From the NCBI GenBank assembly GCA_017558145.1, contig JAFYWF010000004.1, positions 1 to 64,000 of the forward strand: DNA of 64,000 bases, given 5' to 3'. This document shows positions 1-7,664 of the stretch, piece after piece (within the stretch, counting starts at the first letter, position 1; each line of letters opens with the position of its first letter). Under the pieces are notes generated by a model. That model was not told where the DNA came from, did not search any database, and was given only the letters and a program-made list of their open reading frames with translations. The stretch comes from Lachnospiraceae bacterium. GTDB taxonomy: Bacteria; Bacillota; Clostridia; Lachnospirales; Lachnospiraceae. Made by a program: the position numbers and the translations under genes.

Positions 1-140
1 ATACCTGCATCTAAGCCAATGGTATTTGTTAAATAAATCATTACAAACGAGGTTAAAAATGCATATACTACATTCCCCGCAATGTCTCCCGAGCCATAGC
101 CCACCATGTTGTACCACTTCAAATACTTTCTTTCTGTCAT
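1..140 (-). CDS. GPH-family sugar:cation symporter, N-terminal fragment
   Basis: Only the first 46 codons are inside the window; the gene runs off the left edge. The start ATG is the complement of 138-140, preceded on the minus strand by a strong AAAGGAG. The protein begins MTERKYLKWYNMVGYG and continues with a first hydrophobic segment (VVYAFLTSFVMIYLTNT). The YGxGDxxxN start is typical of the glycoside-pentoside-hexuronide (MelB-like) symporter family. It is divergent from an AraC regulator, with a TATAAT promoter and a tandem operator between them, which is the usual layout of a regulated sugar-uptake locus. The substrate cannot be told. Confidence 0.72.
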   Translation of the reverse strand, partial: MTERKYLKWYNMVGYGSGDIAGNVVYAFLTSFVMIYLTNTIGLDAG

Positions 141-198
141 ACGCTACTCCTTTTCTCCACTCATAATTTTCATTAGTGTCGTTCTTTTTGATAATCTT

Positions 199-227
199 AT
201 TATAGTTTTTTTCTTATCTAAAACACA
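199..227 (-). promoter_or_regulatory. Activator-type promoter of the GPH symporter
   Basis: On the minus strand a perfect TATAAT lies at 204-199 and is followed by AAGA. The position where a -35 box belongs (about 227-221) reads TGTGTT or GTGTTT, a poor match to TTGACA. A weak -35 with a good -10 is typical of a promoter needing an activator. The tandem motif starting at 248 lies 43 bp upstream of the -10, exactly the distance seen at 9909-9958. Confidence 0.55.
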
Positions 228-247
228 TATCATACATTGGACAAAAC

Positions 248-284
248 ATGCACAAAATGATACAATTAATGCAAAAAATGACTA
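248..284 (+). promoter_or_regulatory. Tandem AraC-type operator half-sites (site A)
   Basis: ATGCACAAAATGATAC (248-263) is followed exactly 21 bp later by ATGCAAAAAATGACTA (269-284). Direct half-sites two helical turns apart are the classic binding geometry of AraC/XylS dimers. The same motif occurs upstream of the two small-protein genes at 4244-4280 and 9958-9973. The surrounding 40 bp (231-270) match 9941-9980 at about 31 of 40 positions. The regulator encoded at 334-1197 is the nearest candidate; this is inference. Confidence 0.6.
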
Positions 285-333
285 CTTTTCACATTTTTTT
301 GGCTACTACACTCATTTTTATAGGAGAAAACTT

Positions 334-1197
334 ATGTATATCAACAGTGCATATTTAAATAATTCAACTATAGACATAAAAGACAAGTCAAAGCCGCTTA
401 TTGTTACAAGTTGTGGTACCTATCGTTTATATACCAGACCAAAGCTCCCAACCTGGCGCCCACGAGGACGCGTGGATTTTCAATTATTATATATAGCTGC
501 TGGAAAAGCACATTTTCATATTGATGGCGAAGAAAAAATCGTAACAGCAGGACACATGGTACTCTATCGTCCAAAAGAACCTCAAAAATATGAATACTAT
601 GGTGAAGATCAAACAGAAGTATTTTGGGTTCATTTCACAGGTAGCGATGTAACCAACATTTTACGTTCTTATGGATTAACCAAAGACAAAAAAATCTTTT
701 ACTGCGGTTCAGGATTGGAATACAAAAATCATTTCCGTTCTATGATTCAAGAATTGCAGCTGTGCAAAGATGACTATCCAGAAATGCTTGAAATCCATTT
801 GAGACAAATTTTCATCAAATTACACCGTTACTTTAATACTATTTCTAAAGTAGATAATAGTCAGATTGCAGAAGATATCGATAAAGCTATGCTTTACTTC
901 TCAGAACATTATAATGAAGATATCTGTATTGAAGATTATGCCGAGAAACATCTTATGAGCACCAGTTGGTTCATCAGAAATTTCAAACAATATACAGGTT
1001 CTACGCCTATGCAATATATTTTATCTAAGCGAATTTACAACGCCGAAACCCTTTTGCAAAACGAACACTATAATATAACGGAAATATCAAATATTATCGG
1101 ATATGAAAATCCTTTATACTTTAGTAGAATTTTTAAAAAAGTAAAAGGGATTTCCCCGTCAGAGTATCGAAAAAATATTATTGAAAAATCCAAGTAA
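334..1197 (+). CDS. AraC-family transcriptional regulator with cupin domain
   Basis: The ATG at 334 is chosen because TAGGAG lies 8 bases upstream. An in-frame extension to 106 overlaps the divergent transporter and has no ribosome binding site. The protein is 287 residues. Residues about 20-100 form an AraC-type cupin ligand-binding domain (FHIDGEEKIVTAGHMVLYRP). Residues about 185-285 carry two helix-turn-helices, ending in the family signature ITEISNIIGYENPLYFSRIFKKVKG (read in parts). Its position opposite a sugar symporter with an operator between them suggests a sugar-responsive activator of that gene and perhaps of the related sites at 4.2 and 9.96 kb. A second AraC gene follows 35 bp downstream, probably on the same transcript. 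Confidence 0.93.
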   Translation: MYINSAYLNNSTIDIKDKSKPLIVTSCGTYRLYTRPKLPTWRPRGRVDFQLLYIAAGKAHFHIDGEEKIVTAGHMVLYRPKEPQKYEYYGEDQTEVFWVHFTGSDVTNILRSYGLTKDKKIFYCGSGLEYKNHFRSMIQELQLCKDDYPEMLEIHLRQIFIKLHRYFNTISKVDNSQIAEDIDKAMLYFSEHYNEDICIEDYAEKHLMSTSWFIRNFKQYTGSTPMQYILSKRIYNAETLLQNEHYNITEISNIIGYENPLYFSRIFKKVKGISPSEYRKNIIEKSK

Positions 1198-1232
1198 TAG
1201 AAATCAAGCTACCCGTAGAAAGGAAGGAATCT

Positions 1233-2120
1233 ATGCAAATCATTACGAAAGATAACCAACAGGAAGCAAAAGAACATGGTAGTTTTTCTTTCCCTGTTTA
1301 CGTAAGTTTGGAAAAAATTCAGTCCTATGATAACGGAACCTTTTTGTGGCATTGGCATCCGGAAATTGAACTTACACTGATTCTTTCCGGCAAAATAGAG
1401 TATCAGGTCAACGATATCACTTATACCTTGTCCGAGGGAGATGGCATCTTTGGAAACAGTAATTCATTACACACTGGCCGAAGAATCAATGATAGTCATT
1501 GCACTTATCTATCCATTACCTTTCATCCCAGATTCTTATATGGATATGAAAATAGTATTCTACAAACAAAATATGTTAGTTTCATTACCGCTAATGATTC
1601 CTGGTCTTCCCTGCCTTTAAAACAAGAAGTTGAATGGCAAAAATATATTTTAGATATCTTAAAAGAGATTTATACAATGTTTCAAAATCCTGCAGATGAT
1701 TATGAAATTACCATTCATCAGAAACTAATGGATATTTGGCATAAACTATATTTATACTACTCCACTCAACCAGAGCGAGGTAATAAAACCTTAATTCACG
1801 TTCAACGCCTTAGAGAAATATTAGCTTTTATTCACGAAAATTATGCTTCAGATATTTCTTTAGAAGACATTGCAGCGTCCACCTCCTTAAGCAAAAGTGA
1901 ATGCTGTCGCTTTTTCAAAAAACATATGAACATGACAATTTTTGATTATATTCTGTACTATAAAATACAAAAAAGTCTTCCTTTGCTAGTTACAGATCAA
2001 TCTATCACCGACATTGCATTTACAGTAGGTTTTTCCAGTGCATCCTACTATACTCAAATTTTCAAGCGCTATATGGAATGCACCCCTTTACAATACAAAA
2101 AATCATTATTTTCCAGTTGA
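1233..2120 (+). CDS. AraC-family transcriptional regulator
   Basis: 295 residues; ATG preceded by AGGAAGG. The N-terminal cupin (about 30-110) contains WHWHPEIELTLILSGKIEYQ, the usual start of sugar-sensing AraC cupins with metal-type histidines. The C-terminal 100 residues are the double helix-turn-helix domain (DISLEDIAASTSLSKSECCR, then ITDIAFTVGFSSASYYTQ). The gene lies 35 bp after another AraC gene on the same strand. The two proteins are only distantly similar, so this is not a recent tandem duplication. A long hairpin follows the stop codon. Confidence 0.93.
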   Translation: MQIITKDNQQEAKEHGSFSFPVYVSLEKIQSYDNGTFLWHWHPEIELTLILSGKIEYQVNDITYTLSEGDGIFGNSNSLHTGRRINDSHCTYLSITFHPRFLYGYENSILQTKYVSFITANDSWSSLPLKQEVEWQKYILDILKEIYTMFQNPADDYEITIHQKLMDIWHKLYLYYSTQPERGNKTLIHVQRLREILAFIHENYASDISLEDIAASTSLSKSECCRFFKKHMNMTIFDYILYYKIQKSLPLLVTDQSITDIAFTVGFSSASYYTQIFKRYMECTPLQYKKSLFSS

Positions 2121-2150
2121 TTTTTATATGTAGTTCATCCTAACGAAGCA

Positions 2151-2226
2151 TTTTTATCGTATAGAAAGAACTTTCTGTACGATAAAAAGAACGTGCCGGA
2201 GATTCACACCCCCGGCACATTCTTCC
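2151..2226 (+). terminator. Two consecutive hairpins closing the AraC pair
   Basis: The first hairpin has arms TTTTTATCGTA (2151-2161) and TACGATAAAAA (2178-2188), extended inward by AGAAAG/CTTTCT. The second has arms GTGCCGG (2193-2199) and CCGGCAC (2212-2218), flanked by AAGAA and TTCTT, so it can work in both directions. They lie between the end of the plus-strand AraC gene and the end of the minus-strand gene at 2355. Together they probably terminate both convergent transcripts. Confidence 0.7.
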
Positions 2227-2354
2227 TAATATTGTTTGACAACCTAATCATAATCATGAGTTTCTTCCACTTTTCAGTGTCCGAATGATTAGAAGTAATA
2301 CGCTTAATATTTATTTTCTGTAATTAATACTGTTTTCTTATCACATTTGAAGCA

Positions 2355-3716
2355 TTACAAAATATTTGCTAATTCAACTCCATCCCATCGAAAAGTAATC
2401 CGATTGATATCGTCATTACCTACACTTTTTCCCACATGCATTTCTATATATTCAAAATCGCTAAAAGCTTTGATTGCATGTTTTTGGTTTTTTCGAATGC
2501 AGATAGCCTTTCCTGCCTCTAATGCAATCTTATTTCCTTCTAATATTAATTCACCTTTTCCACTTAATATAGTCCATATTTCATCTCTTTCTGTATGGTA
2601 ATGATAACTGGAATTCATTCCCTCATATATTTTTATTTTCCTGGTCAATGTAAAAACTCCATTATTACCCGATTCATGTAATGTCTCCAATGTTCCCCAT
2701 CTTCGTTCTTCATATTTTGATTTATAATCAATCTTCTTTGTAATCTCTTTCACTTTTGCTGCTTCATTTTTGTCTGCAACTAATATACCATCTCGTGATG
2801 CTACTACCACCATATTTTTAGCACCCATAACCGTAACTGGAATTTCCAATTCATTGACAACCTGCGTATCCATGCAGGTATGGTCCATTACCACATTACC
2901 TTTGGTATCCGTATTCATCTGTTCTGCCATAGCATCCCAGGTTCCCAAATCTTTCCAAAAACCATCAAACTTGACTGCCACAAGTTTGTTAGATTTTTGC
3001 AACACTTCATAATCAAAACTAATTTTAGGCAATTTATGATAGTGCGTGTACACATCTCCATAACAAGGCTTTAATTGATATTCTTTTAGCTTCCTCAACA
3101 TATCGCCTATCTTTACACAAAATACTCCACAATTCCATAACGCTCTTTTATTCAGCAACATTTCTGCTGCTTCTTCTTGGTTTTTTTCCAAAAAACCTTT
3201 TACTTCCAGATAAGTCTCCTTCTCCTCACCGGGTAAAATATACCCATACTTAGAAGCAGGATATTTAGGTACTACACCCAAAAGCCCAACTTCCGCTTCA
3301 GTATGTTTTGTTACCTCTTCTAAACGTTGTATACTTTTAAAATATTTTTGTTCCGTATAAGGATCTACTGGAAGAAATGCAACATACTCTTCTCTGCCAG
3401 CATCCATTTCACTATATAAAAAGGCACATGACAGAAGCACTGCCGGAAAGGTATCTCTCGCCTCCGGCTCTTCTACAATTCCTGTAGGTCTGATTTGACT
3501 ATATATCATCTCTTTTTGTTCCCGACATGCAGTTATAATTGTATTCTTTGCCATTCCTGCTTCTTCTAATTGTTCCCATACTCTTTGTAACATGGAGCAG
3601 GCATCCCTAGAATTATTTTCTTTATTAACAAGTTTTAAATATTGCTTTGGTCTTGTTTCTCCTGAAAGTGGCCATAATCTATTTCCGCTTCCACCTGACA
3701 GTAATACATAGTACAT
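2355..3716 (-). CDS. Mannose-1-phosphate guanylyltransferase (ManC/AlgA-like)
   Basis: 453 residues. The nucleotidyltransferase domain (about 1-280) opens with GGSGNRLWPLSGETRPKQ, the GTP-binding loop of GDP-mannose pyrophosphorylases, and has WNCGVFCVK later. Residues about 335-453 form the C-terminal cupin of the type II mannose-6-phosphate isomerase family (YHYHTERDEIWTILSGKGEL, RKNQKHAI). The canonical SRxxxPKQ is SGETRPKQ here, and FxEKP is FLEKN, so sugar specificity may differ. The likely reaction is mannose-1-phosphate + GTP to GDP-mannose for envelope polysaccharide. It lies 155 bp downstream of a small-protein gene and may share that gene's regulated promoter. Confidence 0.85.
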   Translation of the reverse strand: MYYVLLSGGSGNRLWPLSGETRPKQYLKLVNKENNSRDACSMLQRVWEQLEEAGMAKNTIITACREQKEMIYSQIRPTGIVEEPEARDTFPAVLLSCAFLYSEMDAGREEYVAFLPVDPYTEQKYFKSIQRLEEVTKHTEAEVGLLGVVPKYPASKYGYILPGEEKETYLEVKGFLEKNQEEAAEMLLNKRALWNCGVFCVKIGDMLRKLKEYQLKPCYGDVYTHYHKLPKISFDYEVLQKSNKLVAVKFDGFWKDLGTWDAMAEQMNTDTKGNVVMDHTCMDTQVVNELEIPVTVMGAKNMVVVASRDGILVADKNEAAKVKEITKKIDYKSKYEERRWGTLETLHESGNNGVFTLTRKIKIYEGMNSSYHYHTERDEIWTILSGKGELILEGNKIALEAGKAICIRKNQKHAIKAFSDFEYIEMHVGKSVGNDDINRITFRWDGVELANIL

Positions 3717-3871
3717 AATTTTGTTTCCTCTCTTTTCTCTTGTACATGATTAATTTTTCTTATATCATCATCATTCTTTTATGTACAAAGAACCGAATAT
3801 TTGAAGCTTGATGAAAAATTCAATAATCTTCTGACCGTAAACAAAGAATCAAACGTATAGATAAATTAGCA

Positions 3872-4117
3872 TTATCCGTTTATCATAAATTTAATGAATC
3901 TCTGTGCATCAACGCGATTATAAGTAACAATTTCTATGTTAGGAACTGTAGAATTCGCTAATACTTTAACAAAAGAAACATACTGTGATAACTTAGATTT
4001 AAGATTATATCTATCGCCTTGTTCTGTTACCAGTTCTACTTTTCCTTCGCATTCTTTAATGGTTTCGAACAATTTTTCTACATTGGTTACATTTGTAAGT
4101 GTCATTGCAAGTGTCAT
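3872..4117 (-). CDS. Small conserved protein, paralogue of the 77-residue protein at 9622-9855
   Basis: 81 residues from the ATG at 4117-4115; AGGAG lies about 8 bases upstream. A longer in-frame start at 4249 would run through the promoter. I do not know its function. The core CEGKVELVTEQGDRYNLKS is almost identical to that of the protein at 9622-9855, and the C-terminal YNRVDAQRFIKFMING matches YNYADAQRLLNFMANN. There are no cysteine pairs, signal peptide or membrane segment. It is likely a compact alpha/beta fold. I recall similar Lachnospiraceae proteins carrying the unsupported label 'polyA polymerase', which the size rules out. Its promoter carries the best example of the shared tandem operator. 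Confidence 0.85.
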   Translation of the reverse strand: MTLAMTLTNVTNVEKLFETIKECEGKVELVTEQGDRYNLKSKLSQYVSFVKVLANSTVPNIEIVTYNRVDAQRFIKFMING

Positions 4118-4165
4118 AATATAATCTCCTTTTATTGAGTTTTCTTGTCTTTTCTTTATATCTAT

Positions 4166-4194
4166 ACTATAAAACCTTTTAGCATTTCCAACAA
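4166..4194 (-). promoter_or_regulatory. Promoter of the small-protein gene 3872-4117
   Basis: On the minus strand TTGTTG (4194-4189), a 17-bp spacer and TATAGT (4171-4166) form a plausible sigma-A promoter about 50 bp before the start codon. The tandem operator at 4244-4280 lies upstream, 72 bp from the -10, farther than the 43 bp seen at the two sister sites. Confidence 0.5.
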
Positions 4195-4243
4195 TAAAGA
4201 TATAATACACTTTTATAAGGATATTGCGCAAGTCAAATTGTAT

Positions 4244-4280
4244 ATGCACTTTTTTGTACTAAACATGCACTTTATTGAAC
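4244..4280 (+). promoter_or_regulatory. Tandem AraC-type operator half-sites (site C)
   Basis: ATGCACTTTTTTGTAC (4244-4259) is repeated exactly 21 bp on as ATGCACTTTATTGAAC (4265-4280), both in the same orientation relative to the downstream minus-strand gene. This is the clearest tandem copy of the motif also present at 248-284 and 9958-9973. Confidence 0.6.
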
Positions 4281-4308
4281 AAAAAAACAGAGGATATTGA
4301 TTCCTCTG
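4281..4308 (-). terminator. Rho-independent terminator of the HAD gene
   Basis: On the minus strand CAGAGGA (4308-4302), a 7-base loop, TCCTCTG (4294-4288) and seven T residues (4287-4281) form a textbook terminator about 55 bp after the HAD stop codon. It separates the HAD transcript from the operator and promoter of the small-protein gene. Confidence 0.85.
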
Positions 4309-4364
4309 CTTTTTCTATTTCTAAAATTTCAGTCCCATTTTACTTGCAACTATCCCCTATTTTC

Positions 4365-5027
4365 CTAAAACCAGGTTAATCGAAAATTAGTAATTACTTT
4401 TATAACTCCAGGCAACGTTTTATATTCTTCTGCTCTATTAGAAGAGTCAATTACAACAATATTTCTGCATCCTGCCAGATATCCGCTGTAAATACCACTA
4501 ACAGAATCCTCTATAATCATACAGTCTTTGATATCCACACCTAACTTCTTTGCTGCATCCAGAAACATAGTAATCTTATTTTCATAACTACCATCATCAT
4601 AAACAATATCTTCTGGATTCATCCAATTTCCTAATTCAAACTCTCGTACAAAAAAATCTATGTTTGCTTTAATAGAAGCACTCGCAATGGTAAATGGAAT
4701 GTTTTTTTCTTTTAAATCATCAAAAAATTCCTCAGCACCATCTACCAAATGAAAATTTTCTTTATCTTCCAAACAAAATCTACGATAAAGTTCTTCTTTT
4801 AATTGTGAATACTTTTCAATTTCTTCCCCAATTCCTTCTCTTCCCAATAAATAGGAAATAATTTTTTGATTTGGAACTCCATTAAAGTGCTCTAAAAGTT
4901 CCGCTTCCGTAATTCCTCTCCCTCGAAGTATTTTAGATATTTCACCCCAAGCCAATATATGTTTGTCGTTATCAAAAAATAATGTTCCATTAAAGTCAAA
5001 AATAACACCTTTACAAGCTCCGAGCAT
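4365..5027 (-). CDS. HAD-superfamily hydrolase (beta-phosphoglucomutase/phosphatase type)
   Basis: 220 residues. HAD motif I is FDFNGTLFFDND, so the usual second Asp of DxDGT is Asn (DFN). Motif II is FTIASAS and motif IV is MIIEDSVSGIYSG (near 165-177), which is the DSxxGIxAG pattern of the PGM-like subgroup. A helical cap (about 18-85) sits between motifs I and II. Such proteins usually dephosphorylate sugar phosphates or, with the intact general acid/base Asp, isomerise them. The DxN form makes a mutase less certain. The substrate is unknown. It lies downstream of a PTS-EIIC-like membrane protein (172-bp gap) in an island of sugar-related genes. Confidence 0.85.
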   Translation of the reverse strand: MLGACKGVIFDFNGTLFFDNDKHILAWGEISKILRGRGITEAELLEHFNGVPNQKIISYLLGREGIGEEIEKYSQLKEELYRRFCLEDKENFHLVDGAEEFFDDLKEKNIPFTIASASIKANIDFFVREFELGNWMNPEDIVYDDGSYENKITMFLDAAKKLGVDIKDCMIIEDSVSGIYSGYLAGCRNIVVIDSSNRAEEYKTLPGVIKVITNFRLTWF

Positions 5028-5199
5028 AACTCTTCCTCCATTATTCGTTCATTAGAAATTTATAAGACTTTCATTCTACCATATTTACGCATCTTCCCGA
5101 ACTTCCAAGATCTCTTCTTATTTTACATTATATATTTTTCCTTTTACATTTACAGAATATTTTGTTGTCTACACATGTTTTTTTGTTATATTTTATTTC

Positions 5200-6261
5200 C
5201 TATAAATCCAATTTCAGATCATTTTCCATAATCCAACCAATTCTTCTAAAGAAAAGACCAAATACCCAAGTCAATATACCAGGTAAAATAAAACAGATAA
5301 GGATCAGACCTAACCAATCCATGCTTGTGATTTCCAATCTTGTCCCCGCTGCTATCTCTGAAATCCAACCGGTATAAATCCCAATCTGTCCTACCAAACC
5401 ACAAGTACCCATTCCTGATGAAACTGCTGCCCCGTTCATTTCCAATTTAAACATACAGGTTGCCAAAGGGCCGGTAATTGCAGACGTTAAAATAGCCGGA
5501 ATCCATATTCTTGGATTCTTAACGATATTCCCCATCTGAAGCATGGAGGTTCCTATTCCTTGGGCAAAAAATCCCCCCCATTTATTTTCTCGGAAACTAA
5601 GTACTGCAAATCCTATCATTTGTGCACAACATCCGGCAACGGCAGCTCCGCCCGCTAATCCTGTCAGCCCCAAAGCCGCACAAATTGCGGCACTACTAAT
5701 GGGTAAAGTAAGCGCAATCCCCACAATGACAGAAACAAGAATTCCCATAATCAAAGGTTGCTGTTCTGTTGCCCACATAATTGCATTTCCCAAAGAACTG
5801 GCCACATTTCCAATGGCAGGTGCCCACCAAAGAGATAATAATACACCGGTAAAAATAGTCACAAAAGGCGTAACAATAATATCTATCTTAGTTTCTTTTG
5901 AAACAACTTTTCCGCATTCTGCCGCTAAAACTGCCACAATAAGTACTGCCAAAGGACCTCCTGCTCCCCCTAATTCATTGGCTGATATTCCAACTGCAAC
6001 CAAAGAAAACAATACCAACGGTGGTGCCTGTAATGCATAACCAATGGCAATCGCCATAGCAGCTCCTACCGCTGATTTTGCATAATTCCCAACGGTTACC
6101 AATACTTCAATTCCCAATTGTGACCCTAATGTTCCAATGATCGTTCCTATTAACAAGGACGCAAACAACCCTTGTGCCATGGCTCCAAGCGCATCAATAA
6201 AATAGCGCTTTACTGAAATTTCTACATTTTTCTTCTTTAAAAAATTTTTCAACTTTTCCAT
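5200..6261 (-). CDS. PTS_EIIC_2-type integral membrane protein
   Basis: 353 residues from the ATG at 6261, chosen because GGAGG lies 5 bases upstream; an upstream in-frame extension has no such site. After a basic amphipathic N-terminus (MEKLKNFLKKKNVEISVKRY) the protein has about 8-10 hydrophobic segments rich in Gly/Ala (GAAMAIAIGYALQ, GLTGLAGGAAVAGCCAQMIG). It resembles the stand-alone EIIC-like family often named 'PTS transporter subunit IIC' or 'regulator'. No EIIA or EIIB gene is nearby, so PTS-dependent uptake is unproven. Substrate unknown. Confidence 0.75.
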   Translation of the reverse strand: MEKLKNFLKKKNVEISVKRYFIDALGAMAQGLFASLLIGTIIGTLGSQLGIEVLVTVGNYAKSAVGAAMAIAIGYALQAPPLVLFSLVAVGISANELGGAGGPLAVLIVAVLAAECGKVVSKETKIDIIVTPFVTIFTGVLLSLWWAPAIGNVASSLGNAIMWATEQQPLIMGILVSVIVGIALTLPISSAAICAALGLTGLAGGAAVAGCCAQMIGFAVLSFRENKWGGFFAQGIGTSMLQMGNIVKNPRIWIPAILTSAITGPLATCMFKLEMNGAAVSSGMGTCGLVGQIGIYTGWISEIAAGTRLEITSMDWLGLILICFILPGILTWVFGLFFRRIGWIMENDLKLDL

Positions 6262-6622
6262 AAATGCCTCCATTTTATTATGTATTATGAAATATCCGTA
6301 CAAAGCTCGTAGCTTAACCAATATTTTTTCATAATATAGCATTACAAAAGCAGGCATTCAAGTATGAAAAATATTTTTTATTCTTTTGTAATCCATTTAT
6401 GAAATCTTATAGCTTTTTTACAAGTAACATTTTGACATATCTACCCAACAAAATACAGTTGAACTCATTGCGGATTATCTTATAAAATCTAAGCAACAAA
6501 AACATAAAAACATTAAATAATACATTCGAATTATGGATATGTGCTAAGATTCCTGAAGATGGAAAGGCAATAATCTAAACGGATATGATAATTAATATGT
6601 CCTTTTTACAAAGGAGATCATC

Positions 6623-6703
6623 ATGTATAAGTGTTTCTATACGAAAACACTTATGCTCTCTTTTTTCAATAAGTATAGACTAAGTGGGTTATGCCAAAAA
6701 TGA
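6623..6703 (+). CDS. Possible 26-codon mini-ORF overlapping a terminator
   Basis: It starts MYKCFYTKTLMLSFFNKYR with AAAGGAG 6 bases before the ATG. Codons 2-10 form the hairpin described at 6627-6666. No similarity is recognised. It could be a leader peptide, the start of a deleted gene, or chance. Confidence 0.25.
   Translation: MYKCFYTKTLMLSFFNKYRLSGLCQK
6627..6666 (+). terminator. Hairpin with T-tract immediately after a ribosome binding site
   Basis: Arms ATAAGTGTTT (6627-6636) and AAACACTTAT (6645-6654) are followed by GCTCTC and six T residues. On the plus strand this is a good intrinsic terminator, although no plus-strand gene precedes it within the preceding 4 kb. Confidence 0.6.
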
Positions 6704-6716
6704 CATAACCCACTTA
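6681..6716. terminator. 13-bp inverted repeat at the end of the AraC gene
   Basis: TAAGTGGGTTATG (6681-6693) and CATAACCCACTTA (6704-6716) form a perfect 13-bp stem 4 bp beyond the AraC stop codon. There is no T-tract on the minus side, so it is either a weak terminator or a protein-binding site. Confidence 0.5.
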
Positions 6717-6720
6717 ATCA

Positions 6721-7602
6721 TTACCCTCTATTCATAAACAATTCAATCTGTTCCCAAAATTCTTTATTCCTTTTACTTTCTGTTTCTTTTTTCTCTTTAC
6801 GATACATCGTTGGAGACATTCCTGTTACTTGCTTGAATGCTTTGGCAAACACAAAGGGATCTTTATATCCTACCGAATAAGAAATACTTTCCACAGACAA
6901 AGAACTTGTTAATAATAATTCCGCCGATTTCGTAATTCGATATCTACTCAAAAACTGATGCGGTGACATTTTCGTTGTTTCCTGGAATAAACTATATAAA
7001 TAGCTACGATTAATACAAACATAATCAGCAATATCCGTTACTTTAATCGGAATATGATAATTACTCTGGATAAAATCTATGGCTCTTTTTACATGACGAT
7101 TATCTTTTTCTATCTCTTTCTCAACCGTATTTTCCCTGGTAATCATAGAAAGAAACAAATACAACTGCCCTACACGTCTCAATTCATTCACTACACCATA
7201 TGTATTGTGCTTCATCATATCTTTTACACACGCAGATAATCCTTCTTGCTCTTCGGAGTGGAATATCGGAATACGACTTGACAATCCAATTTGGTCAATG
7301 TATTTTTGTGCCTTGCTGCCACTAAATCCAACCCATATATAGGTCCATGGATCTTGTTCATCAGCTTGATAAAAGGCCAATTCTCCCGGCGGAATTAAAA
7401 ATCCACTACCACTTTCTAATTCATAATTTTTTCCACCAATGGAAAAACTCCCTTTTCCACTTAACACAAAATGAATCACAAAGTTAGGTTTTAATGCCGG
7501 TCCGAAGCTGTGCATAGGTTCTGTTTTAGAAAATCCACAATTCGTTACTACAAGTCCTTCATTTGGTTCTGTTTCAAATGATATTTTATATGCTTTTTCC
7601 AT
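6721..7602 (-). CDS. AraC-family transcriptional regulator with cupin domain
   Basis: 293 residues; ATG preceded by GGAGATAGG. The N-terminal cupin (about 30-110: NFVIHFVLSGKGSFSIGGKN, FLIPPGELAFYQAD) is of the ligand-sensing AraC type. The C-terminal double helix-turn-helix spans about 165-265 (IKVTDIADYVCINRSYLYSL, VESISYSVGYKDPFVFAKAF), then a basic tail. It is the third gene of a likely operon: small protein (9855-9622), BMP/ParB-like protein (9590-7665), then this regulator, with gaps of 31 and 62 bp. It may be autoregulated through the operator at 9958-9995. Confidence 0.92.
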   Translation of the reverse strand: MEKAYKISFETEPNEGLVVTNCGFSKTEPMHSFGPALKPNFVIHFVLSGKGSFSIGGKNYELESGSGFLIPPGELAFYQADEQDPWTYIWVGFSGSKAQKYIDQIGLSSRIPIFHSEEQEGLSACVKDMMKHNTYGVVNELRRVGQLYLFLSMITRENTVEKEIEKDNRHVKRAIDFIQSNYHIPIKVTDIADYVCINRSYLYSLFQETTKMSPHQFLSRYRITKSAELLLTSSLSVESISYSVGYKDPFVFAKAFKQVTGMSPTMYRKEKKETESKRNKEFWEQIELFMNRG

Positions 7603-7664
7603 ATCCTATCTCCAAACATCTTATTAAATATTTTTATTTCTTGTAATTCTTTGTTCCTCTCTCT

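Larger units (their letters stand above)
6262..6720. other. Intergenic stretch with a plus-strand mini-ORF/terminator and possible gene debris
   Basis: There is no full gene in this 459-bp stretch. A perfect ribosome binding site (AAGGAG at 6611-6616) precedes ATG at 6623 and a 26-codon frame ending at 6703. That frame runs straight through a hairpin with T-tract (6627-6666). Around 6450-6520 a short plus-strand frame reads VELIADYLIKSKQQKHKNIK before a stop and looks peptide-like, so the area may hold remnants of a lost gene. Confidence 0.4.

Noticed and set aside
106-333. N-terminal extension of the first AraC gene
   Set aside because: The in-frame extension overlaps the divergent symporter and its promoter and has no ribosome binding site. 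The ATG at 334 has one and matches the family start.
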